A DNA stretch of 64,000 bases from Vitis vinifera (lineage: Eukaryota > Streptophyta > Magnoliopsida > Vitales > Vitaceae): assembly GCF_030704535.1 (NCBI RefSeq), contig NC_081822.1, forward strand, positions 33,525,501 through 33,589,500. The letters are read 5' to 3'. Every line of letters begins with the position of its first letter. Position 1 is the first letter of the stretch. Both the position numbers and the translations under genes were made by a program. Of the stretch, positions 49,798 to 61,124 are shown in pieces. The notes under the pieces are model-generated. The model was not told the DNA's origin and made no database searches. It was given only the letters and a program-made list of their open reading frames with translations.

Positions 49798-49895
49798 GAG
49801 AAAATTCACACAGAAAAAAAAAATCCTTGAGATATGTTGACTAAGGTGGCTCCAAGGAAGAAATTAGAGCTTTGCACTAGATTGGCAGGTTTGAA
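49798..49895 (+). pseudogene. Ty1/copia pol C-terminal relic
   Basis: The frame reads KIHTEKKNP, stop, DMLTKVAPRKKLELCTRLAGL. This is the conserved tail after RNase H of plant copia polyproteins (N-P-x-D-M-L-T-K). No RT or RNase H core precedes it. Confidence 0.7.
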
Positions 49896-49999
49896 CTCTC
49901 GATGAGAGGTCCTTGGTTGGTTCTCCTCACTCATGTGGGAGAGGAAGTTGCTTGTGGGATCTCTTTTGTCTAGACCATGAGGCGTGCTATGTGGGAGCA

Positions 50000-51380
50000 T
50001 TTTTGTTGTTGGCCCGGATATAAAGTAAATTAATATTTTTTATACAAGAGTTACCATCATTTATATAAAATTTACTATTAGTTATATTAATAAATTAATT
50101 TTATTATATAACTTATAAATTTTCATGTAATATAGTAAAATCCCTATAAAAAATATTCTTTAAATCAAGAGAAGTTATTGTTTTAGTAGGCTTATTAATT
50201 TATTAATAAATAAATAATTTATTAATTCATCAATAAATAAATATTTATTAATTTTAAAAAAGAATCTTGTTTCTTTTGTAAGTACTCACATTATTTGTAG
50301 AAGGTAGAAAAACTCTTTAAAGAAAAAGATATTGTCTCAAAAAATTAATACGGTAGAAGATAAAAGATTTCAAATATGCTATGGTTCCGAGAAAAGATTG
50401 AATTGAGAAAAATATAATTTATACAAAATTTGTAAATATTATATTATGAATTTTTGTTTACTATTTTTTTTTTTTGGGACTTCATCGATTTTTAATTTAT
50501 ATTGCCTTGGGTCTTAAGGATTGATAAAAAAATTATCATCTTATGTATTTATTAAAGTTATCAATATTAGATACTATAATTCAAGTTATAAAGATCTTCT
50601 GTAGGTATTAATCCAAAAAGATTAATATATGCATATAATCTAAGATAGAAGAGAGATAGAGAGGCTCAAACCTTATGGAGGAAAGATTGATAGGCTCACA
50701 ACGAGTCTATTATTTATAGGCAACCTTCTTGTTAAAAGATAAAAATTCCAAACCGAATGGATAATTATCTCCATTTTGTTTTTTATCAATATAATTTAAA
50801 AGCAAATTTTTACTTTAATGGAATCTTATCTACTTATTTATCCTCATTTTTATTTAATTCACATGCACTTCCACTGTGAATTTTAAAAAAAAAAAAAAAA
50901 ATCTTAAATTCTAACATCTCCCACTCATCCACATTGAATAAATCTCTTTTTTTTTTTTCTTTTAATCTCTCATCAAGCTCTTTTCTTCATACAAAAAATG
51001 GAGCATGTGACATGACAAGAAACCGTAAAATAGGAGCCATTATGCTAAGTGTCCATCTCACTAACATAACACATCACTAAAAATAAAATATCTCATTTAT
51101 ATAGTTCAAGTACCTTTAGAAACCCCTCAATCAGTCACATCTCAATTAAAAATACTTAACCTCAACTTTTATATATATATATACATTTGTATTCATAATG
51201 ATATCAATCACAAAGTTGACATAATTGTTCAAACTATGAGCTACAATTACAAATAGTGGTGTGTTACTAACAATCTTTCCTAACCACTCATGCCAACCCA
51301 TTTAGGTTTGACCGCTTTCCTAATCCTAACATATTCCGTTGGATTGTATCAATCATGATTCTTAGGTTACATGTTAAAGT
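50000..51380. other. AT-rich spacer
   Basis: No gene recognised. A poly-A run sits at 50885-50900 and poly-T near 50948-50960. Confidence 0.6.
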
Positions 51381-52516
51381 AGCGGTTTCTTGGATTTTTA
51401 TAATTGTACGGTGAATTTAAAATTAATTTTTTAAAATACAGTACAATAAAAATGATTTCCAAATCTACGGCATTTTTTGTCACTTTTACAGGTGTCTCTT
51501 GAAAAGACACTTTACATCATTTTTATTAAATGATACACATTCAAAAAAATTGAATTTACATTAAAGGTGTCTCTTGAAGAGACACCTTCCACAATTTTTA
51601 TATTAATAACACACATTAAAAAAAATTGAATACACCTTTTATGATTCTAAAAAATCGAATTTATATTAAAAGTGTATTTTAAATAGATATTTTTCATAGT
51701 TTTTATATTAGTTTTATAATATAAAAAAATTGAATTTATACTAAAGATGTCTTCTTAAGACACTTTCTACAATTTTACAAAATTAAATTTATATTAAAGG
51801 TATCTCTTGAAAAGACACCTTCAACAATTCTTATATAGTCATCCATTTAAATAATTGAATTTATACTAAAAGTGTATTTTCAAAAGACACATCCCACAAT
51901 TCCATAAAATTAAATTTATATTAAAAAGTTTTCCTTCAAGAGACACTTTTAGTATAAATTTAATTTTTTTTTATAGATGACCAATATAAAAATTGTGGAA
52001 AGTGTTTTTTCAAAATACACATTTAGTATAAATTCAATTTTGTGAAATTGTATAAACTCCTTCAATGTAAATTCAGTTTTTTTCACTATGTGATTGATAT
52101 GAAAATTATCAAAGATGTCTCTTCTAGAGACACCTTTAGTATTAATTTGATTTTATGGTATTGTGGAAATAATATATCTTTAGTATAAATTCAATTTTTT
52201 TAACGTGTATGACTAATAAAAAAATTATGAAAAAATGTATTTTGAAGAGACACCTTTAACATAAATTTAATTTTATGGAATTATGGAAGGTATCTCTTCA
52301 AGAGACATCTTTAGTGTAAATTCAATTATTTTTAACATTTATGGTTGATATGAAAAATATAGAAGGTGTCTCTTCAAGAAATACATTTCAAAGTGGTAAA
52401 AAGTGTCGTTGATTTGGAATTATTTTTCAAAGTACCATATTTTAAGAATTATTTTTCAAAGTACCATTTTTTAAGAATTATTTTTTAAAATAGTCGTACA
52501 AGTTAAAAAAGCCCCT
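51381..52516. mobile_element. Foldback element with palindromic GTGTCTCTT...AAGAGACAC units
   Basis: The outer ends pair: left ttgtacggtgaatttaaaat and right, inverted, ttgtacgactattttaaaaa. Both then continue through gat-tccaaatc-acg-ca-tttttt-ccactttt. Inside, blocks of the form ggtgtctcttgaaaagacac followed by cacaatttttat...aaattgaat are repeated about ten times. They read in one orientation left of about 51960 and the other to the right. No ORF is present. The sequence could form a hairpin of about 0.5 kb per arm. Confidence 0.7.
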
Positions 52517-52763
52517 ATATCTTAAAAGCCCCTATATCTTACCCTTACTTCATAACATAGTCTTAGGTTCAAGGGTATATGGTAAATTTTATAGTAGCCT
52601 ATAAGGGTTCACGGAGTGTTGGAGTAGAAAACCATCCAACCACTCTTTGTAATAATAACAGATAACACATATAGTATAACAAGTATGTTTTGGTGGAGCT
52701 CCCACTTGAGTAAGTGCGTCACTCTCTAACATTGTACGAATCTTAGCTTAGTTGCCTTTTAAG

Positions 52764-53267
52764 TAGGGATGGCAATGGGGTGGGTCATTTCGGGTACCCG
52801 CCCCGCCCCGCCCCTAATGGGACGGGATATTATTTTCCTAAATGGGTATGAGACGGGTTTGGGATTTTATTTGAAACCTAGGGCGGGTTCGGGTATTGCT
52901 CCGCCCTGCCCCGATTATATATAAAATTAAAATTAAAATTAAAATTAAAATTTAATTTAATTTAAAATTTAAAATTATTTTTATTTTATTATTTTTAATA
53001 TATAGATAATAATAAATTATTTTTAATAAAATAAATTATAAAAAATATAATAATTTAATTATTTATAAAATATATTTATTTTAATATAATTAAAATTTTT
53101 AAAAGTAATTTAAAAAAAATTAAAATTAAAATTAAATAAAAAGTTAAACGGGACGGATATGGGAATGTAGCATACCCGCCCTGCCCCGTTTAATTTTTTA
53201 AATGGGACGGGGATGGGAATTGCTTTAAATAAACGGGACGGGGCGCCCCGCCCCGTTGCCATCCCTA
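52764..53267. mobile_element. hAT-type MITE with perfect 8-bp target duplication
   Basis: CTTTTAAG flanks both sides (52756-52763 and 53268-53275). Terminal inverted repeats are tagggatggcaatggggtgg and, inverted from the right, tagggatggcaacggggcgg. The interior is AT-rich between GC-rich subterminal zones (gggtacccgccccgcc). The 8-bp duplication and terminal sequence fit hAT-derived MITEs. A relative is at 37432-37972. Confidence 0.9.
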
Positions 53268-53279
53268 CTTTTAAGCACC

Positions 53280-54360
53280 CAACTTGAGTTTCTTATCATT
53301 GTCATAAATAAAATATCATTGACAATAAGTATTATTCATTTTTTTAAAAAAAAAATACAAAGATGTTAATATCCTTATGTTTCTAACATATAATAAAATA
53401 ATATATTTTCTATTAAAAATATAATTCCTGATTTTATTATAATATTATTATTTATGTTTATACAAAACAACCATTTATTTTTAATTTATTTGTAATTACA
53501 AAATTATTTTCATTTTCAATAAGACTTCAAGTAAATCTAATTAATTAATATTATACACATTGAATTTAAAATGTTTTACACAAAATCAAAACATTTAAAA
53601 AAAAAAAAAAACAATTTATCCAAACAAATCTTTTTGTTTTTTATTTTTAAAATCCCTTTATAAAAACAATTTGCTAAATATCCTTATTTTTTATAAGGCA
53701 TTAACAATTTTTTTTTTTAAACTTAAAAACAAATTCTAAAAACAAGCATAAGAAATCATGGTAAAAAAGAAATTAAAATAATAATAATAATAATTAAAGT
53801 ACTTATTTGACTTGTATTAAAAATGGATATTAAAATTATTTTTATTTTATAGTAATTTTTGTTTCACTTCAATCAAAAAATTGTTTCATAATTAAAAAAA
53901 AAATTATTTATCCGTAACTCATTCATAATTGTAGATTTAATTTTTATTTTTAAATAAGACTTAACTTGAATTTGATTTCATATTATTATAAATTAAATTT
54001 ATAAAATTTTTATAAAATAAAAGTAAGGCATTATTTTTAAAAATAATACAAATTCTTTCATCCAAACAAATTTTTTGTTTTTTTTGTTTTAAAAAACTAT
54101 TTTTTTAAAACATCTTGCCTAATACTCTTATTTTTATTTTTTTTATTTTTTTTAAAAAAACTATTTTTTGTTCTCTATTTGAAAACAATTTTTACAAAAT
54201 AAAATTTTAAAAACATTGCCAAACTGCCTGAAATTTTGGGATTCAAAATACAATGAAAGAAATAAAAATAAGGAAATAGAAATTATGATGAAATAAAGCA
54301 CACATGCCAAAATTCCTACCATAATTTTACCTTTTTGTTGTATCAACTTTTATAGTATAA
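53280..54360. other. AT-rich spacer
   Basis: Poly-A/poly-T and (ATA)n tracts. No gene or clear element boundary seen. Confidence 0.6.
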
Positions 54361-54367
54361 TTAACCC

Positions 54368-54537
54368 TAAGGAGTAGCTCAGTTGGTTCGACCTTGGGTT
54401 TACTCCACAATGGTCACCAGTTCGAGTCTCCTCAGGACCATTGGAGGTTTACCCGGTTGTTAACTTCAAGGCCCCGTGGGTTTAGTAGAGGTACGTGAAC
54501 ATCACGATTAATAAATAAATAAATAAAAAACAGACCA
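54368..54537 (+). mobile_element. tRNA-derived SINE, Au-like
   Basis: The 5' part carries an A box (TAGCTCAGTTGG at 54376-54387) and a B box (AGTTCGAGTCT at 54419-54429), as in a tRNA gene. It continues without a tRNA-like 3' end into gccccgtgggtttagtagaggtacg, a body resembling the plant Au SINE. It ends in an (AATA)n tail at about 54513-54531. This is a SINE, not a functional tRNA gene. Confidence 0.75.
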
Positions 54538-54559
54538 AAAAAATTATTTAAGCGTGAAT

Positions 54560-54870
54560 AAGAGATATGCGAAAATCATCATACATGAGGCTTCAGGTTG
54601 GGATTGATGATAAAACCTTTGACCAAATAGAAGTGAGGCTAAGCAAGTTGATGTGCATGATTTCACTTTGTGTGAAATTGTGGCAAATACCCCACCTATC
54701 ATACAAAATGCAGACTGCGTTTGAGTTCAATGAATTGTTGGGGATTTCGGTTTTGCTGAGGGTTTTGAAGCATTTAGTCAATAGGGTATTGGTTTCAATA
54801 AATATTTTGAGCTTGTTACAAGAAACAAAGAGAAACTGACATAGAAGTTGAGCGATTCACAATGGCCCCA
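54560..54870 (-). pseudogene. Companion-gene relic, copy 3
   Basis: A minus-strand frame reads LNSNAVCILYDRWGICHNF, paralleling NSNRVCFWCGRRSSCHNF at 30.6 kb. The adjacent agttgagcgattcacaatgg (54847-54866) is the exon-end signature also found at 30.75 and 46.48 kb. A weaker copy of that signature is at 56800-56830. Confidence 0.35.
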
Positions 54871-54917
54871 ATAGAACAAAGCATGTTGTCCATGAACAAT
54901 GAGAACTTCATCTTCAT

Positions 54918-56353
54918 TTGGATTTATTCCATTTCAAGAAATCATGGCAGAACTACACCCTTCCTCCTAGTAAACAAGCCGTCGGATGTAAATGGGTTTA
55001 CAAATTAAACTTTCGAGTTGATGGTACACTTGAGCGTCACAAAGCACCCTTAGTTGCAAAAGAATATACTCAACAAGAAGGTGTGGATTATGTAGGTACA
55101 TTTTCCCCGATGGCTAAACTGGTCAAATTAAAATTTTGTTGGCTTTAGCAGCTATTCATGGGTGGCATCTCGTCCAATTGGATATGAACAACGTTTTCTT
55201 TCACAATGATTTAACTGAAGAGGTTTACATGTACTTACCTCAAGGATATCACCATGAGGGGAAGACTCCTCCTAACACTGTTTGTGGGTTGCACAAGTCA
55301 ATTTATGGCCTCAACCAGGCTTAAGGACAATGGTTTGCCAAGTTTTCAAGTGTGCTATTAAGAAAAGGTTTCACTCAAGCAGTTCTTGTGTATGTTGATC
55401 ATGATATCATAGTTGCCAACAATGATTCTAATGGTAATGCAGGTCTTAAATGTTTTCTTGATAGTCAATTCAAGCTTAAGGACCTCAGACAATTCAAATA
55501 CTTTCTTGGTCTTGAAGTGGCCAAGTCAAAGAAGGGAATCTTTGTTAGCCAAAGACTCTATGCCCTTCAACTACTCTCAAAAGCAGAATTTTTGGGTTGT
55601 TAGCCTACAACCACCCCTATGGAAGCTAACATTAATCTTAATCAAGATGATGGAAAGTCTCTCCAAGGTCTTGAATTGCACAGGCTCTTAATTGGCAAGC
55701 TTTTATATTTGACAATTACAAGATAAGACTTGTCATATGCAGTGAATCGACTTAGTCGGTATCTTGCAAATCCAAGGACAACTCACCTTCAAGCAATATA
55801 TTGTGTTTTACAATATATCAAAGGAATTATGGGGCAAGGTCTCTATTTCTCTTCATTTTCAACAGTTCAACTAAATGCTTTTGTGGATTCAGATTGGGTT
55901 GTGTGCAAAGAAACGAGGAGATCAATTAGTGGTTTTTGTGTATTTCTTGGAGAGTCATTGATTTCGTGGAAATTAAAGTAAAGCATTATATCTAGTTTAT
56001 TTGCAGAAGTAGAGTATGGAGCAATGACTAATGTTACTTGTGAACTAGTTTGGTTGATTTCTCTTCTTCGAGATTTTCGAATTGAACACAAGTAGCCAAC
56101 AATATTATTATGTGATAATGAAGCAACACTTCATATTACAGTCAATCCCATGTTCCATGAATGGACAAAGCACATTAAGATCGATTATCATCTTGTGCGA
56201 GAGAATATTCAAGCAGGCTATCTTAAAACAATGCATGGTTCATCCCAACACTAGGTTGTAAACCACCTCACCAAAGCATTGTTTCCAGCTCAGTTCAAGT
56301 TTTTGCTTGGCAAGATGGGAATTCACAATTTGCATTCTCCATCTCAAGGGAGA
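54918..56353 (+). pseudogene. Ty1/copia pol 3' half: reverse transcriptase and RNase H
   Basis: RT opens with [20 protein letters not shown], then [19 protein letters not shown], a 1-base shift near 55130, WHLVQLDMNNVFFHNDL with the catalytic Asp, IYGLNQA then a stop, and a catalytic-loop variant VYVDHD in place of YVDD. RNase H follows ([48 protein letters not shown]). At least five stops interrupt it. A polypurine tract (aagggaga, 56346-56353) closes the unit. Gag, protease and integrase are absent, so this is a 5'-truncated element unrelated by junction to the 22-kb copy. Confidence 0.9.
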
Positions 56354-56660
56354 GTATTAGAATATTATGGCATTTATGTAATTAGCTATTACCTCTTTTT
56401 TTCCTATTCTCAATTCAGTTGATATTATTACATTTCTTTTCCTTTTTTCTATTTTTTGATGAGCTGGAGTAGTTAGTTGTGGTTGTGGTCACAATTTGTG
56501 TATCCCGAAAATGTACCGAGTCCAAATATCAATGAAATAGATATTTCCTTTATTTTCTTTCTCCAATATTCTCTGTTGTTAGATCCAAAATTTGTAATAA
56601 AGAAAAATAAAAGCAAGAGCACTTCTCTCTTCTGCTTCAGCAACGTGAGTCCTTATTAAT
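56354..56660 (+). repeat. Probable 3' LTR portion of the 55-kb copia element
   Basis: Sequence after the polypurine tract (tattagaatattatggc...) is where the 3' LTR must start. It contains an ATG-free AT-rich stretch with caacgtgagt near the end. The 3' boundary is not defined because no second LTR exists for comparison. Confidence 0.45.
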
Positions 56661-56869
56661 TACCTCCTAGTATCAAAATATTCCATTAGAAGACTTCAAT
56701 TCTTGAGGTATCCAATCAAGTATCAATGATTCGCAAACAGTTATAGAGCTTTCAACCACTAATGTAAATTTGAGATAAGAAACAAGAATAATTTACCGAC
56801 AAGTTGAGAGTTTCACATTGGCTGCCAATGGAGGAATAAATGTTTCAATAGAAGAATTTAACAAATTAG

Positions 56870-57570
56870 TGTTCACTTGGAAACATTCCTTATTTTTTGT
56901 TTTAAAGTTTAATTTTTCTATATAAAAGCTCATGCAAAATTTACTTTATGTCTTTAAGAATCATTTCTAAAAATTTTAAAATTTTAGGTAATAAATTTGT
57001 TTGATACCTTAATATTTTTAAATAGTTTTTTAAAATCATTATAAACCCTTCATTTTGTTTCCTTAGTACGTGCCATATTAGGTACTCATTTAACACTTTG
57101 CAACAGTCCTTTAGTAACTCATTGCTATTCATACAGTTTACATTTTTCAGTCACCTTAGAGACTATGATCGAAAGATTTATCTAGTCCCTTATTATAACT
57201 CTTAGCAGTCCCGAATTATGTTTAAGACTTTCTTTTTCAGAATAACCCATTTAGGAGAACTTAGAGACATTAAATCACATCATAAGACACCTAACCATAC
57301 TTGAGCTCACCTAGACACACCTAACCCACTTTGGTTGCCTTGTAAGTACGACTTGCATGGTTGTATGATTTATATGACTTGCATGTCTTTGATTTATTTA
57401 TTTACTCATTTATTTTCATAAAATTACATGAGATTGTTGATTTTATTTATTTTTTTTAATTTGCATGAGTTAACATTATGGCTTGCTTATATATATATGC
57501 ATAAATTAATCTTTTTATTTTTTTTCTTTTTAAATCTACATGATTTCCAATTTTTGAATTATATTGCAAG
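56870..57570. other. AT-rich spacer
   Basis: No gene recognised. Confidence 0.55.
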
Positions 57571-57639
57571 ATTTTAATTTTTTCTTTTTATTATTTTTCA
57601 AGGAATCCAGGCTGCTATGGACTTTCTCTAACGCACATG

Positions 57640-59150
57640 CGCCCAAAGAAAGCAAGCTGAAATTTTTCAGAAAGATTCTAGATCACCTTCCACTCACGGG
57701 AACGCACATTCTAAAAGGAAAGGCGCCAAGTTGCCATTCTGAATTTGGCAAAATGCTGAGGTGAATAAAGAATGAAAGAATTTGTGGTACAGAAAGACAG
57801 AGAGAGCGTTTTGGTAAGTGGGGATTTGACGTGATGAATTTTGGCTAGAGAATCAGTCCGCGTTCTGGGGGATTTAGAGGCGGCAGAGAGAAGAAAGGTT
57901 CTTGGAAGAAAATATTTTGGGGTTCAGAGAGAGAGGATTACAGAAAAAGAGGGGTTAAAGACTGAACTGGGCAAGGGACGCTTAGAAGGGAAGGGAACGA
58001 GGGAGGAGAAGATGCCAGTGGGCAAGAAGCTGTTAGAGCAGAACGGAGGAGCAGAGAAGGAAAAAGGACGCCGGCAGAGAGAGATTTCAGACGACACACC
58101 AGTGGAGGTTTTCTTGCTGGAGGGGAGCATTTCCACGTACGTTTGCTGTAGGCCCCTTCTTCATCTCCATTATCCTATTTTTATTCATCATTTTCTGTTG
58201 GATTTTAAGTTTCTTCTGGATGCTTGGGTGTGGAATGACGGGGACCATATATTTGTTTGCATTGATACTAGATTGCTCATATAGTTGTTGTTGTTGATTT
58301 CTTCCTTTGGAGTTCCCTAGTTTTGGTTTGGGACTGTAAGGCTCTGTTTTCCCTAGTTTTGGTTTGGGATTTTCCTATTTACTGTGTGTTATGTGAGGAC
58401 TTTGGTTGCCTTTGTTTGTTTGAATCTGCCTATACTCCTCCCACCAACCTAAGCCCCTCGAATGAAACATGAAATGTTTGCTTCGCTGTGTTTTTTTGGT
58501 TTACATTCTTCATGCTCTGTTTTCTTGGTTGTCTTCCTCTGTTTTCTGTGGGTATTTTGGGTGCTTATGTGCATCACTAGTTGATGGTGCTAGAGAATGG
58601 CTTCTAGATGCTGTTGGAACTTGGTACCCAAGTTTGGAAGAAGAGAGCAGGCTCAGTGGTTTCTGATATGACTGCTCTTTCGTGGGAAAGATTCCTTGGC
58701 ACCGCTCGAGGCATGGTTTACCTGAGAATGGTGAACATATGGTTTGGGTGAAAGATGGGAACTGGCAGGGGGCATTTTTCTGATTTTCTGGTGGGTTTTG
58801 AGGTTCGTATAGAGTGGGTTTTGAGGAGTTTTCAAGGTCTTAGGGAGAGAGAGTTGTGAGCTGTCGGGGGTTTTCCAGATGTTTTGGTGTGATTTGTTAG
58901 AGGGAAGCAGAGCAGAGGTGTGAAGCTTGGCTGGTTTTGCTGATTTTTGGAGAAGGTGGGCCTCACTTGAAACCAAGCTAACACTGCTTGGGAGGAGGAT
59001 CTCCAGGGGGGCTTTGAAGAACTCTACTGGCAACACTGATGGTGGCAGCAGCTCTGCCAACGGCAAGGTTGATCAGTTTGGTGCCAATGAAAGCAGCAGC
59101 ATAGGTTCTGGCACATTTAGGAATGCAGCATGGAAATCTGATCCGTCACG
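57640..59150 (+). other. Less AT-rich, promoter/leader-like stretch, unrecognised
   Basis: Composition changes sharply near 57.6 kb from AT-rich spacer to purine-rich, gene-like DNA. A frame at 57841-58284 (arginine, glutamate and lysine rich) overlaps a stretch resembling a plant 5' UTR. It is followed by T-rich, intron-like sequence (58140-58560) and by another frame (58927-59175) rich in Ser/Gly/Asn. I recognise no domain. It may be the promoter, leader and first intron of a host gene carried along with the fragment array to the right, or a weakly conserved gene of its own. Confidence 0.3.
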
Positions 59151-59204
59151 GGTTTCTGGAAATTATGGAACTTAGACTAGTGTACGTCATGGTGGGCAAG
59201 TTGG

Positions 59205-59640
59205 CTACGATGGTTGATAGGGTACTCAGTTTCCTTGGATTCAGAGTGGCAAGATAGAAGAGAACATATTGTTTGGCAATGGCATGGATAGAGAAAGCTA
59301 TGAGAGGGTAATACATGTTCCTTGAAGAAGGACCTGGAGGTTTTCTCATCTGGTGATCAAACAGTTATAGGTGAGAGGGGACTCCATTTGAGTGGTAGTC
59401 GGATGCAAAGAGCACAGGTTGCACGCACACTTTGCCAAAATGCTGATATCCGTTTGATGAACCCTTTAATGCTGTGGATGATCTGACAGGAACCCATCTC
59501 TTTAAGGAATGCTTGCTGGGTCTGTTGGGTTCAAATACAGTGATTTATATTATGCATCAAGTGGAGCTCTTACCTGCTGCCGATCCAATACTGGCCATGT
59601 ACAGGCTTAGGTCACAGAAACGGCTGCATTTATCCAGGTT
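59205..59640 (+). pseudogene. ABCC-type (MRP) transporter fragment, nucleotide-binding domain 1
   Basis: Frames read [25 protein letters not shown], then (shifted) [26 protein letters not shown], and THLFKECLLGLLGSNTVIY, then MHQVELLPAADPIL. This is the order of the plant ABCC NBD1 from the Q-loop side to the H-loop. The signature LSGGQ has decayed to LSGSR and the H-loop TH(Q) has become MHQ. Several frameshifts and a stop are present. No neighbouring ABCC exons exist, so this is an isolated piece. Confidence 0.8.
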
Positions 59641-60189
59641 TTGGACTAAAAAACACTTTTGTCACTGTTAGACTTGAAGCTACATACTGATAAAGATAAA
59701 CTCATCTTTGATGTGCCCCGCCCAGACCACAGTTGAGTTTGTTTCATGTTCACAGGGCACTCATTTGCTTCCATCTGATACTGATTACATAGACGAGGAC
59801 TCAATTCTTGCCTTACCAGCTGGTGAAGTTCTTGATTTCTCATCTGTGAGGTTCAGTGACTCTGCTTCTGCAGATCCTACCTATGAATTACCAGTGAACA
59901 ATGAAGACCTCCCAGAGAATGATAAGTACAGTTAACTGGCTGAGAACCCTGAGACTCTGGTGATCACTGATTTCTGCAGATTTTTATACTCTTTTTCCAA
60001 TTGTCCTTGGCAATCAGAATTATTTGACTTGGAAGGTAGCTCATTTTTACCACAAGGTGTCTGCAAAGACCCCGTTGCTTCAACTGATGAATGATGCCCT
60101 TATTGTCGTCCAACAAAAAAAGAGAACCTTTCAAGGTGAACCTCAAGATTTGCAAGTTAAGTCAATACTGTCTGTTCAAAAGAAGATCA

Positions 60190-60456
60190 GATTCATGATG
60201 TTCCTGCTGAATCTACCGATGGATCAGGACTAACTACTAATGAACCTTCTACTGATCCTGAGATTGAAGAAGCTCTGAGAACTGCAGGCCTTTTGTCTGA
60301 TTCCCCTCCCAACAGCCCACATCAGGAAGCTAAAGGTCTCAATGATGAAGATGATCTCTCAAAGGACAACAGAGAAGGACTTGATAATACATTTGAAATG
60401 GATTCTCACCTGGAACTGGATATATATGGTGATTTTGAGTACGATTTGGAAGAGTA
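60190..60456 (+). pseudogene. Fragment resembling plant RING/PHD protein (At4g10930-like)
   Basis: The frame reads [19 protein letters not shown], then NSPHQ, an acidic stretch, then [20 protein letters not shown] recognise this last acidic motif from a plant RING/U-box-PHD protein family typified by At4g10930, from memory and not searched. It ends at the join to listerin-like sequence near 60452. The acidic frame just upstream (59708-59935, DEDSILALPAGEVLDFSSV) is not recognised. Confidence 0.5.
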
Positions 60457-60644
60457 ATTTTGACAAGGAATTTGAAGATATTGAGGAGTGCCCCACCTGT
60501 TACAGTGTGAACAACACCGTGAATCATAGCCTTCCTCACTTTGTTCTCAAGGCCTGCAAACACAAGTTCCATTCAGCTAGCCTGTGCAAGTGGTCCTCCA
60601 CTTCTCACAAATCAGCTTGCCCATTGTGCCAGGCTCCATTCTGA
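60450..60644 (+). pseudogene. Listerin (LTN1) C-terminal RING fragment
   Basis: The frame reads [18 protein letters not shown], then [18 protein letters not shown], then [10 protein letters not shown] and a natural stop. This is the C-terminal RING-CH-like domain of listerin, the ribosome-associated quality-control E3 ligase. CxxC, CxHxFH and CPLC zinc ligands are largely kept, although one position of the CLYKW motif is changed. Only the last 60 or so residues are present, and they begin abruptly inside the preceding gene fragment. Confidence 0.8.
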
Positions 60645-61124
60645 CCTAAATTGTTCAAGCAATGATGCTTCAATGGATATAACATTCCTTTCGTGGGAAG
60701 GAATACGGGTTGATGGAGTTAAATGAGTCACAGTATAAACTCATGGCCTAAGCTTCGGTTGGATTTAAACCTTCTTTGGGTGTATATGAACGCTGTTGAA
60801 TAATCAGCCATATGAAAACAGATACACTGAATGGGGCCTTTGATGTTATCTACTGGTGTTTGTGACATTAATTTCAAGCTTAATGAGTTCATGAAATAGG
60901 AGTCCTTGAAGAAGAAACGTGTTTCCTTTCAATGTGAACTTGCCTCCAGGCTATTATATGCTTTGAAGAGAAGTTTCTGGACTAAAGACTTAGAGCTGAA
61001 ACAAGAGGAATGTTGGTGAGAGCGGCTTCTGAGATGGCATCTGATTCTTTCATGAAGTATGTGTTAGCCCGAAAACAAGATATAATTTAAATTAGTGGCA
61101 ATCTTGAAATGAGCAGGAGTGATT

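Noticed and set aside
54368-54450. Possible functional tRNA gene
   Set aside because: A and B boxes are present, but the cassette lacks a matching acceptor 3' strand and continues into an Au-like SINE body with an AATA tail.
57841-58284. 147-codon Arg/Glu/Lys-rich frame as a real protein
   Set aside because: The composition follows from purine-rich leader-like DNA. There is no recognised domain, and the frame runs into intron-like T-rich sequence. It is kept only as an unrecognised region.
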